Positions 40,141-52,382 of a stretch of 64,000 nucleotides of DNA are shown piece by piece. The notes under the pieces are model-generated. The model was not told the DNA's origin and ran no database searches. It was given only the letters and a program-made list of their open reading frames with translations. The DNA comes from Nemopilema nomurai (taxonomy: Eukaryota; Cnidaria; Scyphozoa; Rhizostomeae; Rhizostomatidae): assembly GCA_003864495.1 (NCBI GenBank), contig ML133383.1, positions 393,560-457,559 of the forward strand, given 5' to 3'. Each line of letters opens with the position of its first letter. Position 1 is the stretch's first letter. Both the position numbers and the translations under genes were made by a program.

Positions 40141-43065
40141 TCAGGTTCCATAACTGAAACTTCTCTTCATGTTTTCTACTGTTGGTATTCTCCTCCAAAG
40201 CGGTTTCTACATTGATCTGCACGGCTTATAATCAAGACTACCATGTGCCCTAAACCTGTATTGCAGCTTGAATAAGCGTTTAGGCTGTCAAAATGTCCGG
40301 CTGAATCCCTTTCCCCTGAAGCAACCTTAAGGTAGTAGAAAAAATTGGTATACAGAATTGATCGGTATGGCATTCCCCGTGATAATGTGTTTGAGATACG
40401 ATTATTCGTATTAGAGGATAAGCGTTGTTGTCTGGAGCTCTGTGCGGACCTCATATTGTGGTATTCACCTGAAAACAAGTATTCTCTTGCGAATGCCCAT
40501 CTCTAAATCCATATAGGCGAGCCTCCATTACCAAAGTGCAACAAAGTGAAGTTATTTTGGAATTGTAGTCTGAAGCAAGCTTGGATTGCAATCAAAGTCT
40601 AGCTGTAACGAGTCTAGCTGTAATCAAATACGTCTCCATCTTGATGATCATCATTTCATGCATAATTCATGTTCTAATCAGCATATGTTCAGATTCGTGA
40701 GACTCATGACCAAAACGATTTATTTGGATAATATGAGGATAAGGTCCGTGTGAATGATTAAAAGCCGCTAATTGACTTTTAAGTATGTAGATATACTGAT
40801 TGTTGTGAGCAAGCTCAAGCCTTTGCTATGACTGCATGCCGGTTGAAGTTTGCTTGAAGCAATGTGGATATTGATAATTTATTACGTAATGGTTGAGGGC
40901 ACTTTTTCAGAGTGCTTACTTGAGTCGGCACGCTCTGCGTCATTCAAGCAAGAGGTATGGGTCTAGCACAAGGCTGGTGACGTAAGTTTTGTCAAGAAAC
41001 CTTGCTTTGCTGGACAACTAAGAATTCATGAACGCGAAATGACCTGTGAAAAAGTGACAAGTAACTGAGGAAACGACTTTGAAATGAGACGAATGCATCG
41101 TAGTTAACAATTCTTTGATATTTGCTATTTCATGGCCTATGAAGCATTACAGGTTCCCATGTTACTTACAGCTAAAAGCGCATCCAGGGGCGCATCTAAG
41201 GGGGGGGGGACGGCTGTGGGGGTTACAACCCCTGCCCTTTTTGGCAATTTCTGATAAATTTCTATTTAGTTTTTAGATAGTGCCTCAGCTTGTATGCGGG
41301 ATTCTTTAGTATACCAATAATCTATGATGGTGTTATTCGCTTTTCCCAATATGCATTTTCATTTAAATAGAAGTTAACTAATAAAAGACTTATAAAAGAT
41401 ATAAAAAAGTTGCATATTCTAAACTACATTAAAATGAATAAAGTAGTAAAGTAAAACTGAATTTATAGTATTATTAAGGCCAATTTTGCATGTCGAATAA
41501 AACTTTGATCATTCCATAACGCTTCAAAAATACAGGAAACAGCGGCATTAAGGTATTCTCAAAGTTTAAAGAATATTGCATTAAAGAAAATGTTGATTAG
41601 GATCCTCCAAGTAAATTGCTTACTGATTTCAATGAAAAAGTGGATATTCAAGCCAAGACTTTTTTCAGAAAATATGATAACGGCTGAAATCATCAGAAAA
41701 AGCAACGGTTTTCAAGCAACCAACAGGCAAAGGTGTTTAATATTTAAATCCTCGTGGTTCGTTTGTGGGAAGGGTCACACTCACAAAGCGACAATTTGCA
41801 TATTGCTATAAAAAGTCTCTACAGAGCCAAGAATGCTTTAGATCGACTGGGAACTTTCAAACGCGCTCGCGGGCGCAATTAACTTGATAAGAGTGCGGCT
41901 CGAAATGTAAGTAATAAAACTTTAATTTGCACTTGTGTTGAAATATTCAATGGGCAAAATATTGTTAGAGATCAGTTGAGTTTACGTTCGTGACTTGTAT
42001 GGGACGCTAGTTTAACGATGTTTTTCTGTTGTTATGACGAACGTCAACCTCCACCCACAACGAAATCCTAGACCTAAGGAACTGCAGCTGCAAATTCACT
42101 GTTATGTTTCTGTTTCGTCTAAACTCACCTAAAATTGTACCATTTTAACAAGCTTGCTGAAAAAAGTAAAAGTAACTGGGCCGATTTTGAAGATATAGAA
42201 GACCAACGTCCTGATCCGATGAAAAATGCTTCATTCAAAGAGCAAGCAATAGAATTATCAAATCACCATTAATTTGGGGAAAATAGCGCCAAATTTGACA
42301 AAGACAAGGAAGAATGGAAAGTTCACAAAGAGTTGTATTTTGTCTCTTTATTGCTTCTTGTAGGTCAAGCCATTGGCGTACTGCAGGAGTTCGCAAGATA
42401 AATCGAATAGACAAGTCGCTTTTTTCCAATTATTTCTTCACACGACAAATAACTTTTTTAATTCTGGTTGAAATTAGTTCTAGGATGAAATTAGTTGATA
42501 AATTTATAATTTGTTAACAATGGAACTATGCACTTCAAAGTACCATGGACAGAATTTGTCACCTTTGTAATGAGTGAAGAATTGCCGCTTACTTGTACTC
42601 TTATTGAGAGTCTCTAGAAAGCCTTTCCACGACAAGTATTTTCGAAATACCACGACAAAACAACCGAATTTCATCAACGAATGACGGCTTTAAGATGACA
42701 ATTCGAATACGCGAATTTAGAATGAATGGGCTTTAGCCTTCCATTGCCCGCGTTTTCTGCAGATTTCACGATTCAGAGTTGCCAAAATATTGCCAAAATT
42801 TAAAAGGCTATTGTCTATGCCGTCTGTGCTGTATTTTGGGATTCGTTTCTACGTAGAAAAATTTACTTACTTTAGCTTCTATGGAGATGCTAATTAATAT
42901 TGCGTTGATGCAGAATTTTGAAGCAACCTTTAAGTTAATATTGAAGCAGAATCTTGAAGAAATCTAGAGAGAATCTTGATAAAGATTATTGCTTGAAAGA
43001 AGGATTTTCCGACCTTTGAAAGAATCGAAAAATGTATTTTTTTATCAGTGAAATATGCATATACT
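40141..43065. other. Intergenic, no gene recognised
   Basis: Near 41190-41250 a G-rich patch (run of nine G followed by GGGGGTTACAACCCC) resembles the ends of dispersed invertebrate repeats but cannot be delimited. No coding signal was found. Confidence 0.45.
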
Positions 43066-43067
43066 CA

Positions 43068-43250
43068 TCCATAGCTGTTAATTAGAAGATCTTCGCTTTC
43101 TATGGGCTCCCTCTGTGCCTCATCTCCATAGCTAAAACACAGTGCTAATTAGAAGATCTTCGCCTTCTATGGGCTTCCTGTGCGCCTCATCTCCATAGCT
43201 AAACACAGTGCTAATTAGAAGATCTTCGCTTTCTATGGGCTCTCTTGTTT
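43068..43250. repeat. 67-bp tandem repeat, about 2.7 copies
   Basis: Three copies of TAATTAGAAGATCTTCGC followed by TTCTATGGGCT, with GCGCCTCATCTCCATAGCTA-like linkers, have a spacing of about 66-67 bp. AGAAGATCTTC(T) is itself a palindrome. Confidence 0.9.
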
Positions 43251-46200
43251 CATATCCTTCGGATTTAGCAAAGTCGAAATTGTAATAATGTTTCGCCAGC
43301 TAACAAATCTTTTTTACCTCAGAGATTTAATTTGAAAAGATAAAAATTTGTTTGCAAAGCCTCCTTATCTGCGAGTTCTCAGAGAATTTACTTGCTTCTT
43401 AGACTTTATCTACGCAAGGCTCTTATTAGAAAAAAACAAAATTTCCCGTGAGATTCCAGCAATCAGAGCGGTTAACTTTTTCTGTCAAAGTGTACTGCCT
43501 TGGGCAGAGCAAAGATGTTGCGTCTATTTTTGAACGGAAATCGTACCTGACGTCAGAAGCCAGTTGTTTTCGCCTTAAATACATGTGTTTTATGATTAAT
43601 TTTCGTGTATTTATCACTTCTTTGATAATGACTTTATTTATATTCCACGGTCTATGCTTTTCACACATTCCTCTTATTACATTCTCTAGTCCATATTGAT
43701 CAACGTCTAGTGAACCTTTCAAATCCTTAGAAATCGAAGCATAGCCAAGTCTAATTAATTCCATTAGCCTATTCGCGTTCATTTTCAAAACTTGGATGGT
43801 TTAGTAATTCACCACTAAGCCCAGTATTAACTTGAATTCTTGTCGAATAGGCAGCGAGTGTCTTTCTTAATCTAAATTTACTCAAAGCTTCACTGCCATG
43901 ACCTAGGGACAGAGAGAGTACGAACAGTTGAAAAACATTAGTTTTGCTAACAATCGTGGCTAGAATCTGTTGGAAGAGCCGAAAATAAAGTCCTCCATGA
44001 GTTTACAGGTGAGAAACGAGTATGTTATCTGACCATTGCACCTTGTAAATCAGTCATTAAGATTCTGTCGAAACCCTAATCCTCTACGGAGTACCCAAAG
44101 TGACTGCGAAGGAGGACCAGTCTTCAATTCGCCGATTACCATTGCTAGTGGATTCTCTCTTTGTGGATTCTTTATGTAATCACGTCGCGCGCAAACGATA
44201 AGAAAATTCGTCACGTCGAAGCTACAAGCTTATAGCAACGGTTGATTCGTCAAAAGACGAGGCTAATATCATTTTCATTGACAATCAGTGTCGAATCAGT
44301 GTCGAATCAGTGTCGAATCATGTGTCTCGATTCCAACGAGACAAAATGTGAATGTAACAGCTAGGACAAAAGTAAGCAAGAAAAGTCGTAAGGTAGGGGA
44401 ATCTTTAAAAATGGACAGTTGCTTTATTTGCATTATATTTTACTTCGATTTTGTATCTAATTTTACGTGCAAGAATTATCTCATATGGAAATCCAAACTC
44501 CTAGCGGATGCATTGATAAACGGTTGCTCCTTGATATCTGCAAACGAATGCCTTCTAAAGCCCAAATAGAATCCGAGAAAAACAGATTGTGACATATCAC
44601 GGCGTAGCTAGATTAGCAGAAACAGCAGACTCGAAAAGGGGTGCAATGTGCCACCAAGATAAGCAAATACCCCTTCAAGGCTGATGCCTTACAGACAACA
44701 TGCCCTTTACCTAGATCCACCTCATTCGTCTTTCCATTATGAGCTGATATAATGCCACATATCCTATTTCTAAATCTTGTAAGCATCGCTGTTAATGACT
44801 TAGGCGTGACACTATTGCCATGGCAGTGCAAAACATGACCAGCTCGATGAGAAAGGCATGGTGGACGTATTTAAGAAACACGATACGTTTGCTCAATACA
44901 TCCTGGATAGATTATTAAGCTTGGACAAATCTTTAGACTTCCTAGCTGTCTTCAAACTGGATTTTCCTAAGGCATATGAGAACTTTGGTGCCCTGGAATA
45001 GCAGCAACAGTACTTTGGGCCAACAACAGTTCCCAACGACGCATTCAAGGTGCCAAAGGTTCGTAAAAACGATTATTTAAAGCCTTGTTCCAAGTTTTGA
45101 TAAACACTTTGCCAACAGAACAATGCTTGAATAGTAGAATATATTTGCTCTTAGCCTAGATGTTCGATGAAGACAGTATTTATGAAAGATAAAGCTCTGA
45201 AATTCACCCAAGTGTTTGCAAAGACAGAATATTCGAACTAATACCCCCGTCTCCTTTTCACTGTATCTGTAAGGCTCTATTAACATATAATTAACATCAA
45301 ACTCCCCAATAATTTTCGAACTGCAGTGTGTTTCATTTATAACGGTGTACTAAATGAGAAGGAATACAATGGGCAGCCCTCCCAGTATGAATTTCGTTCA
45401 GACGGCACTGTTCTTCGAGTCACAGTTTACAAGATCTGGTTTCTCGAGCGAAATACTCTTTTGGGGTAGACGGTAGAATATGAAGACTAGACAAGTAACC
45501 AAAGATTGAACTTGAACATTGATGCTAATTGGCGGTGTTGAAGATTGATGGTGTTCTGTCTTTTAGACAATTTAAGTGTTTCATAGAATAAGCATGACAC
45601 GCCATTGGCAATTGGCAAGCGATTGCTTTGACTTCCAACAGCCAAGATATTCAACACTTTTGTGTCTGTCTGTTTATTTTCATTTGCATGCGATAACCTT
45701 GTGTACGGCATTATGTCAAGTTTTCAAGACCTTTAAACCAGGTAAAGCTCTGGGTGTCTGTTTGTGTTTATAATAAAGGGTAATGGAGCTTTTTCTTTGA
45801 TTCCTTAGTTTCACCAATTCCTTCTAGTGTTACAAAACTTACATGCGAATATTATCATGATTCATCAAAACTTTATGACTAAATGTCACCACATTTAATA
45901 ATCTTTGCATTTTAAGATCGAAAACTGACAAGATGTACTTTGTTGCAATAATTACAAACGTATAATCTTGCAATGACCTCCTCTTCTCCCCTAACCAAAA
46001 GCTGTTACAGGAAGTGATTCCCATCAAACAATTTTAAGTTTGGAGTCAGGAGACCTCTGTCTCCTTATCAATTCTCTCGCACCTTGTTCATGTTCTTTCT
46101 CCAAATGTGTTACTACCTATTCACCCAATTTTATGGCCTAGCAACAACTGCATTTGATCGGCACAAGTTTTCCCAGCCACCGTTCGAAACTGGGCGCACC

Positions 46201-48303
46201 CCGCTGGTCATAATGGTTATGGCACGGGGTGCCTTTTCATACCTGCCAAAAGGCACCCATCCAGATGATGCCGGAGCCTGCCCATTTCCTTTCAGACACA
46301 CAATTGGCAGTTGAAATTCTAATCGAGTTCTTTTCAATGCATAATTAACCCCGACCTTGCTACAGGAGGCAACTGGCAAAGAGAACGGCTATTCGCTGCT
46401 GCTTTCGATTCGTCATTGTGCGCGAAATTCCAACGCGCGGTTGACGGAGCTGAGACACTTATGAAGACCAAAAAAATGCTTCCTGTTGCAAGATATCAAA
46501 ACTCGTTTACATAAGAAACGGTCTTTGTCTGAGTGCAGTCTTAGTCGTGTTAACAGTCGAGGTAGGCCTGCGAGAAGCATCTCCATCTATCAAAGGTACA
46601 AAGTCGAACACCAGGTACCAAGTTGAAAATGATGATATGCTTTTATTATCGTAACTACAAGCCCATAGTACTGTATGCCACAAAAACGTACATGTTGAAT
46701 AGAACGGTGGTAATATGATGAGTAGTGAAGTAAACTATATGTCTGCACATCCCTGAATGGTGACGTGGTCAGATTTTAAAAGGGAATACAGTTTCTTTAG
46801 AACTCTGATCAGGACAAGCGCCATTTCAGAAGACGTATAGATCATATCTGGAAGATAAGCGTTTGAGAAGACAAAACACCATAGTACAAGCTATTGATAA
46901 TAATGGGCCTTAAATTTGAGAATTGATGCTAAGAAAAACCGAGGGCATTTATTTTTATATTAGTCAAAATATAGAACAAATGATGGGAATGAAATCAGAG
47001 GCTACTATTGACGTGTAGAGGTAGTTTAGTTTTCTTGGTGTGTGTGAATAATATTAATGTGTAGTTAATTTTGCATGTGCGGTTGTATATGCAGGTAAAG
47101 TTGGGATATAACTGAGAGGGGATACCTTTAAGTCTTTTAAAAAATGAATCTGTAGCTGAATATTTGTGCTCCTGAGGAAGTAACATCGTTGAAACTCGAG
47201 TATGAGAGTAAAAAATGTGTTAAACATTGAAACCCTAATAGTCTGCAAGATTCTGCAGGTTTGTTCCATTACGCAACACGCAAAGAAAAGAAGATTGTAG
47301 AACGAATATTAACAATATTTGTGAACTAAAGGTTGCGTTATTTGTGCCGGTTCTATCACCATCTATCGCTACAAAAATTAAGTATGTATTTTTAACTGAT
47401 AGAAGAGATGAAGAAATATACGTATTTATTTCGTTGTTTTCCTTTTCTAGTATTTATATGTGAACAAATTTTTGCGGTACAAAACTTTTAAGTTGCGAGA
47501 AACAGCGCTAAATTACAGTTCCGTATTACTTGCTATTTTGAAGATTTATGTTCATGTATACATCGATTCTACCCTCTATTCGAAGAAACAGATGAATATA
47601 GGGACTTTGGTACACTAGTTCTTTAGTTTACGAAAGTTTGATTCACTGAGCATTCAGATCATTCATTAAAATATCTTCTAAAGGCCTTAGAAGGAATATT
47701 GAACTTTTTCAAAGAAACGTTAGTAACCAATCATTAGATATATAAGGGTTTTACGCTTTAAAAGTTTCACTGAATACCAAAAAATCAAAATATTCACCAG
47801 TAAGCCATTGATCAACTGTGCAATAACCGATCAGCTTGATTACTCGAAGGCAGAGTTATACATTCTTAGAGTTTTGCAATGATCCATACTGTTTTACACT
47901 TAATACAATCTGCAATTTGAGACATTTTTGGAACAAGACTGACGCAAGACTTTATACATAATGTTCTTATCTTCAAGGCTAGCTATTAAAAATTAAAAAG
48001 GTTTTTTCTTTTGGAGACACTTTTTGACATTTTTAATCAAAAAGTAAGCACCCGTCAGTCCAATTACAGTTTCTGAATCTTGCTTCTTTGAAAGGCATTG
48101 CCAATTCAGAAAATCGGACCTCCTAATTAACGGGTGTACATAAATTTTCTCTTTCAGAATAAATGCAGATCAAGATGGATTTTCGTTCTTAATCGTCCTT
48201 ATTTCTGACTTGCTGTAAGCTTTGGGAGACACGCCTGTTCAATTGAAGCATCAGGAAAAGAAACGACTGTCTTTCTCGTTTTGTGATGTGAAGAGATCTG
48301 ACC
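43251..48303. other. Intergenic, upstream of the GPCR
   Basis: There is a 12-bp repeat (GTCGAATCAGT, three copies) at 44283-44320. A plus-strand frame ending at 45001 (about 60 codons, FAQYILDRLLSLDKSLDF...) reads protein-like but is short and matches nothing I recognise. Non-coding 5' exons of the GPCR could lie here unseen. Confidence 0.4.
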
Positions 48304-49362
48304 ATGAACAATACATGGCCTAATACCTCTGGTCATCTAGGAGACGTCTTTGTGTTCGAATCAAAATGCCATTTTTTCAGGGAGAAGTACGTGTATAGCG
48401 CGGAATTTAAATGGAGCTTCTTATCAGTCGGCCTCTTGAATGTTGTTTTGGCGGCAATGACCAGTACCCTGAACCTGTTCACGCTCATAGTAATATACAA
48501 GTCAAAATCTTTGCATACGTCTTCGAATATGTTTATTGCTGGACTTGCCACGTGTGATCTATGCACAGGATTCATAACGTTTCCGCTGAACGCAACGCTG
48601 AACTTCTATTTCAGCGCGGCAAAAACACCATGCGCACTGCGGTTGACTCTAAACTTTGTTGGTTATTTCTTCGGACATAATGGAGTACTAACATTAGTAC
48701 TGATAGCCACTGACCGATACGTAGCAGTCTTTCACCCGTACAAATATGAGATGTTAACATACACTAAAAGGAACATTCTTTACGCGTTGCTTCTGGCGTG
48801 GACCATTTCGCTCGTGTTCGTCGCCGGTAGCTTCTTCACGCCAAACTTCATGCTCTACACCATATTTGTCGCCGTGACGCTGCTCATTCTGCTCGTCTGG
48901 AGCGTCTACTCTCAAGGAAAAATCCTCAACATTACGCGGCAAATTCTGCGCGAAATCCGCCCGACGAATCACTCGACAGTCGAACCGGAAACGTCCGTTT
49001 ACGATAGTCAGTGTGCCACTGAACCCACTGACGGCAGTGGGGGCGGGAACTGCGCGTATACCGTACAGACCGCGGAAACCGCCCGCGCGGAGCTACGTGA
49101 GATCAAGCGGAAAGCAAAGGACAACCTCAATGCTATCAAGGTGACGGCTCTTATCATTGGAGCACAGTACTTGTGCTACATACCGCACGGTGTTGTCGTT
49201 ATTCTGTACTTACTTGTGCCGCCAACAACGTCCCTCCATATCGCACATGGATGGACCGGAACGCTGGCGCTGATGAACTCAACACTCAACCCGATTATTT
49301 ACTGCTGGCAGCTCAAAGGGTTTATCCGCGCGGCTCGGAATTTGCTGAGTCGTAATTCGTAA
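48304..49362 (+). CDS. Rhodopsin-class (class A) GPCR, intronless
   Basis: A 352-residue seven-helix plasma-membrane receptor. Visible landmarks: N-glycosylation sites NNT and NTS at the N-terminus, Asn57 in TM1, Asp85 in TM2 (LATCD), Cys110 before TM3, DRY at 137-139, Trp166 in TM4, CYIP at 291-294 in TM6 in place of CWxP, and NPIIY at 329-333 in TM7. Only about three residues separate TM4 from TM5; there is no Cys in that loop and no Pro in TM5, so the usual TM3-loop disulfide is absent, as in melanocortin-type (MECA) receptors. The third intracellular loop is long and Thr/Glu-rich. The ligand cannot be assigned. The gene is intronless and distinctly more GC-rich in its 3' half than the flanking DNA. 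Confidence 0.9.
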   Translation: MNNTWPNTSGHLGDVFVFESKCHFFREKYVYSAEFKWSFLSVGLLNVVLAAMTSTLNLFTLIVIYKSKSLHTSSNMFIAGLATCDLCTGFITFPLNATLNFYFSAAKTPCALRLTLNFVGYFFGHNGVLTLVLIATDRYVAVFHPYKYEMLTYTKRNILYALLLAWTISLVFVAGSFFTPNFMLYTIFVAVTLLILLVWSVYSQGKILNITRQILREIRPTNHSTVEPETSVYDSQCATEPTDGSGGGNCAYTVQTAETARAELREIKRKAKDNLNAIKVTALIIGAQYLCYIPHGVVVILYLLVPPTTSLHIAHGWTGTLALMNSTLNPIIYCWQLKGFIRAARNLLSRNS

Positions 49363-52300
49363 AAAGTTACCGCGCGGAGTTCACTTGATTTTGACTATAG
49401 AAGAGCCTATTCTTCAACAGAACCGTATCAACAGTGGGAGCAGCTTCATAAAAGCTCTCGGTTGATTAACGATCTGCTGATCACCCGGTTGACTGATGGA
49501 TTGATTTACTGATTGATTTACTGATCAGCGCCAAAAGGATCAATGATCGATCATGTGGATAGGCGATCATGTTACTTTGATCAATTAACACTGAGAATAT
49601 TTGTATGCTTGCGAATGCGAAGCGGAGTGATCCTAGAAGAAGTGATTAAAAGGCAATGCCAATAGTGTCACTCATTTATATCGACATTAATAGTTTTGAC
49701 TCTATCACTGCCGCGTGTGGTTACATAGAAAGGCAGAAAGCTGACATAGCGAAATTAGAATTTATGTGAATTAGGTATGAACAAGCATTGATTTTCGTTG
49801 TAAATAAAGAGGCATAGCCAATGTAGATAACCCTTTTAAAGGTATAATTAATTGATTGCCTACTTGCGTACAGTCAAAACACTAGCAATTAGCAGGAATT
49901 CGAGATGTTTTTGCAAGCATAGATCAACAAGATTTAGCTCCTTTGAGTTTGGACACGAAAATATCTTGACGCGAAAAACCACTCATTTGTGAATTTGCAA
50001 TAGCGGTCTCAACAGGATAACGGAATATCAGAGAAATTAGCAGCTGTGAATGGCCTAATAATTCAGGAGGATAATGGGATCTCACGAACTGTGATTAGGT
50101 ACTCTAAGGGATTAGAGGTTCTCTGCTAGTGTGATTAATACCGTATCGGATGTTTGGAGAAGGAAAGATGAAGAAACAAACAGTGCAAGACTTAGGAAGA
50201 GCTTTCTCTCTTTTTTATTTAAGACAGGATGGCACCTGCCTCTGCAGCTGCGCGGATGAATTCAAATATTCTCAAAGTGATTAATTTCAAGGTTGGTGAC
50301 ATCTTCATAACGACAAGAAAGATTTGATAGAAAGCACACCAATGCAACAAATAGAAATTCAAGAGCACTTAAAAATAGTCAGTGATTTCTTGATTCCAAT
50401 AGATTCAAGTAGATCCTTGCCCTGTTAGCTAGATCGCCGAGGTCCGTTGATAGGCTCCGAGAAAAAACTCTCTATTAGTTCTTTCTGCATTGTACTAAAA
50501 CCCGTTCATGGTTGCCGTTCGTAGGCGGCGATCCTTCGACCAAAGAGGCAATGTATTGTAAGTATGTTCATAGAAGTGAAATATTAAGTAATGCATGTAT
50601 ACTAAACAAATTGTTATAAAAAGACTTAACGATATTAAGGTAACATGTTTTCTTAATGTGTGGCATAAAAGAAAACAATAAAATTGTAGATGTCAATAAT
50701 ATATTGAAATGTGTCCAAGACGCAATATGAAGCTAAGATAATAAAAGAGGTATTTTTTATGCGTCTATCATTCTGCCATCTTGATCTCTCATCCAAAAAA
50801 TGATACAGTTTATCAGTGATATTGAACTTTTAATCGATAATTCCAGCTTTAGCACGAGATATTACCTTGATCTTCTTCTCTTCTTTTTGCTCTTCTTCTT
50901 TTGACTCTTCTTAATGTTGAATCTTAATCTTTTCCCAATTCTTCCTTTTCCTCCTCTACTTTTCCCTCTTCTTCTCTTTCCTCCTCTCTTGGCCTCCTCT
51001 TCTTTAACCTAATCTTCCTTTGGATTTTCTTCTTTCTACTATTCTCATTTTGCCACCTTTACTTCTTCTACTTTAGTAGAGACTGCTGCTATATAACATT
51101 CTGGACCACCCATTAATTTCATCGCAAATAGATTATTGTGACGTACTAGTATTCCGTGAAGGACCGTCAAGTTTCCCTTTTAACATTACCCAAGTTCTTC
51201 CTGCGTTGCAAAACATTTGTCTTCCAATGTAAACGTTCGAGGTAGGTTTCTACAATCTCTTCAATTTTAAGACCAAATTTCAAATTTCGAGTTCAAGCTC
51301 CATTTTAAAGTAGACATGTCCAGTGTGTTTCTCATCAAATGAAAATATTATTTCGTCACAGGTTTTAAACAGCACCCGAAGCAAAATTTCGTTGCCATCA
51401 AATGGAGGCTCAAACAAAATATGTTTAAGGAATGAGCATTAAGTTTTGGAAGAGGATTTACGAAAGTCAGGAGCTAAAAAAAGTTGATTGGTCGGAAGAA
51501 AGCTGTAAAAATTATTGAAAAAACCCATGAACAACTGCGCATTTCGTTGCATGTTAAATCATAAAGTAACATGTGAATTGATTTTCATATGAAGCCTAAA
51601 CAATGCATTTGGATATTTTTATTATTTCGATTGTTGTACCAATATTGTTCAAAACATCGCATAGGCAGATAGCGTTATTACAGGGTTGCAAATGGGAAAT
51701 CTACTTTCAAAACTGACAAAAAAGTCGAGGCAATTTATTTCATTTATCTTAGTCCCAAACATATTCTTGGCAAGCTGACTATGAGCAGATTGAAACGAAA
51801 AGAGTTCTACAACAGCCCTTTCTTGTTGCTTGAACTTTGACGATTGATGACATGTGCTTTTGATTAAAAACGGATATGCCGCTGCATTGATAATGTGAAT
51901 ACAGGGCTAGAGATAATGTGAAACGGAATTCTGTTAATAATTAAACACATCTTGCAAGAGAAAATTATTGAATTACGTTGTTAGGAGGAAAGATCTTCTA
52001 ATAAGCTTGTGATTGGTAGTAGTTTCACGATGTTAAATTCAACGAAACATGAATTTTGTCGTCTAACAAACATCAAAACAATATAATAGCCAATTAGGAA
52101 AAACTATGACAAACAAACTAAGGTTTATGGCAATTTCCGCAACATCAGCTTTGTGTATAATATAGAGATATTTGAATTAATCATTTTTGAAGTACGTCAG
52201 CCTTAAACCTACAAATCGAATGCAGGTATTTTCAATTTTGAAATATATCCAACTCTTTGCCCAAATACAATTGTCAGAGCGCAGAGACAACTTTAACAAT

Positions 52301-52382
52301 GTATGCGGAATCAGTGAAGCGGAATCAGTATGCGAATTCTAGAGATCAATAAAGCATAAAAACTCGAAGCTTCACGCCACTG
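49363..52382. other. Intergenic between GPCR and chitobiase
   Basis: It begins with the likely GPCR 3' UTR, which has a short GATTGATTTACT direct repeat near 49495-49525. A pyrimidine-rich tract (CTTCTTCTC type) spans about 50870-51080. The genes converge, so the chitobiase 3' UTR occupies the right end. No further gene was seen. Confidence 0.5.
49803..49808 (+). terminator. Possible GPCR polyadenylation signal
   Basis: AATAAA about 440 bp downstream of the GPCR stop codon, the first on this strand after the gene. Confidence 0.4.

Noticed and set aside
44840..45001. Short plus-strand frame reading FAQYILDRLLSLDKSLDF
   Set aside because: Protein-like but about 60 codons, ends in a stop, has no recognised family and no neighbouring exons.
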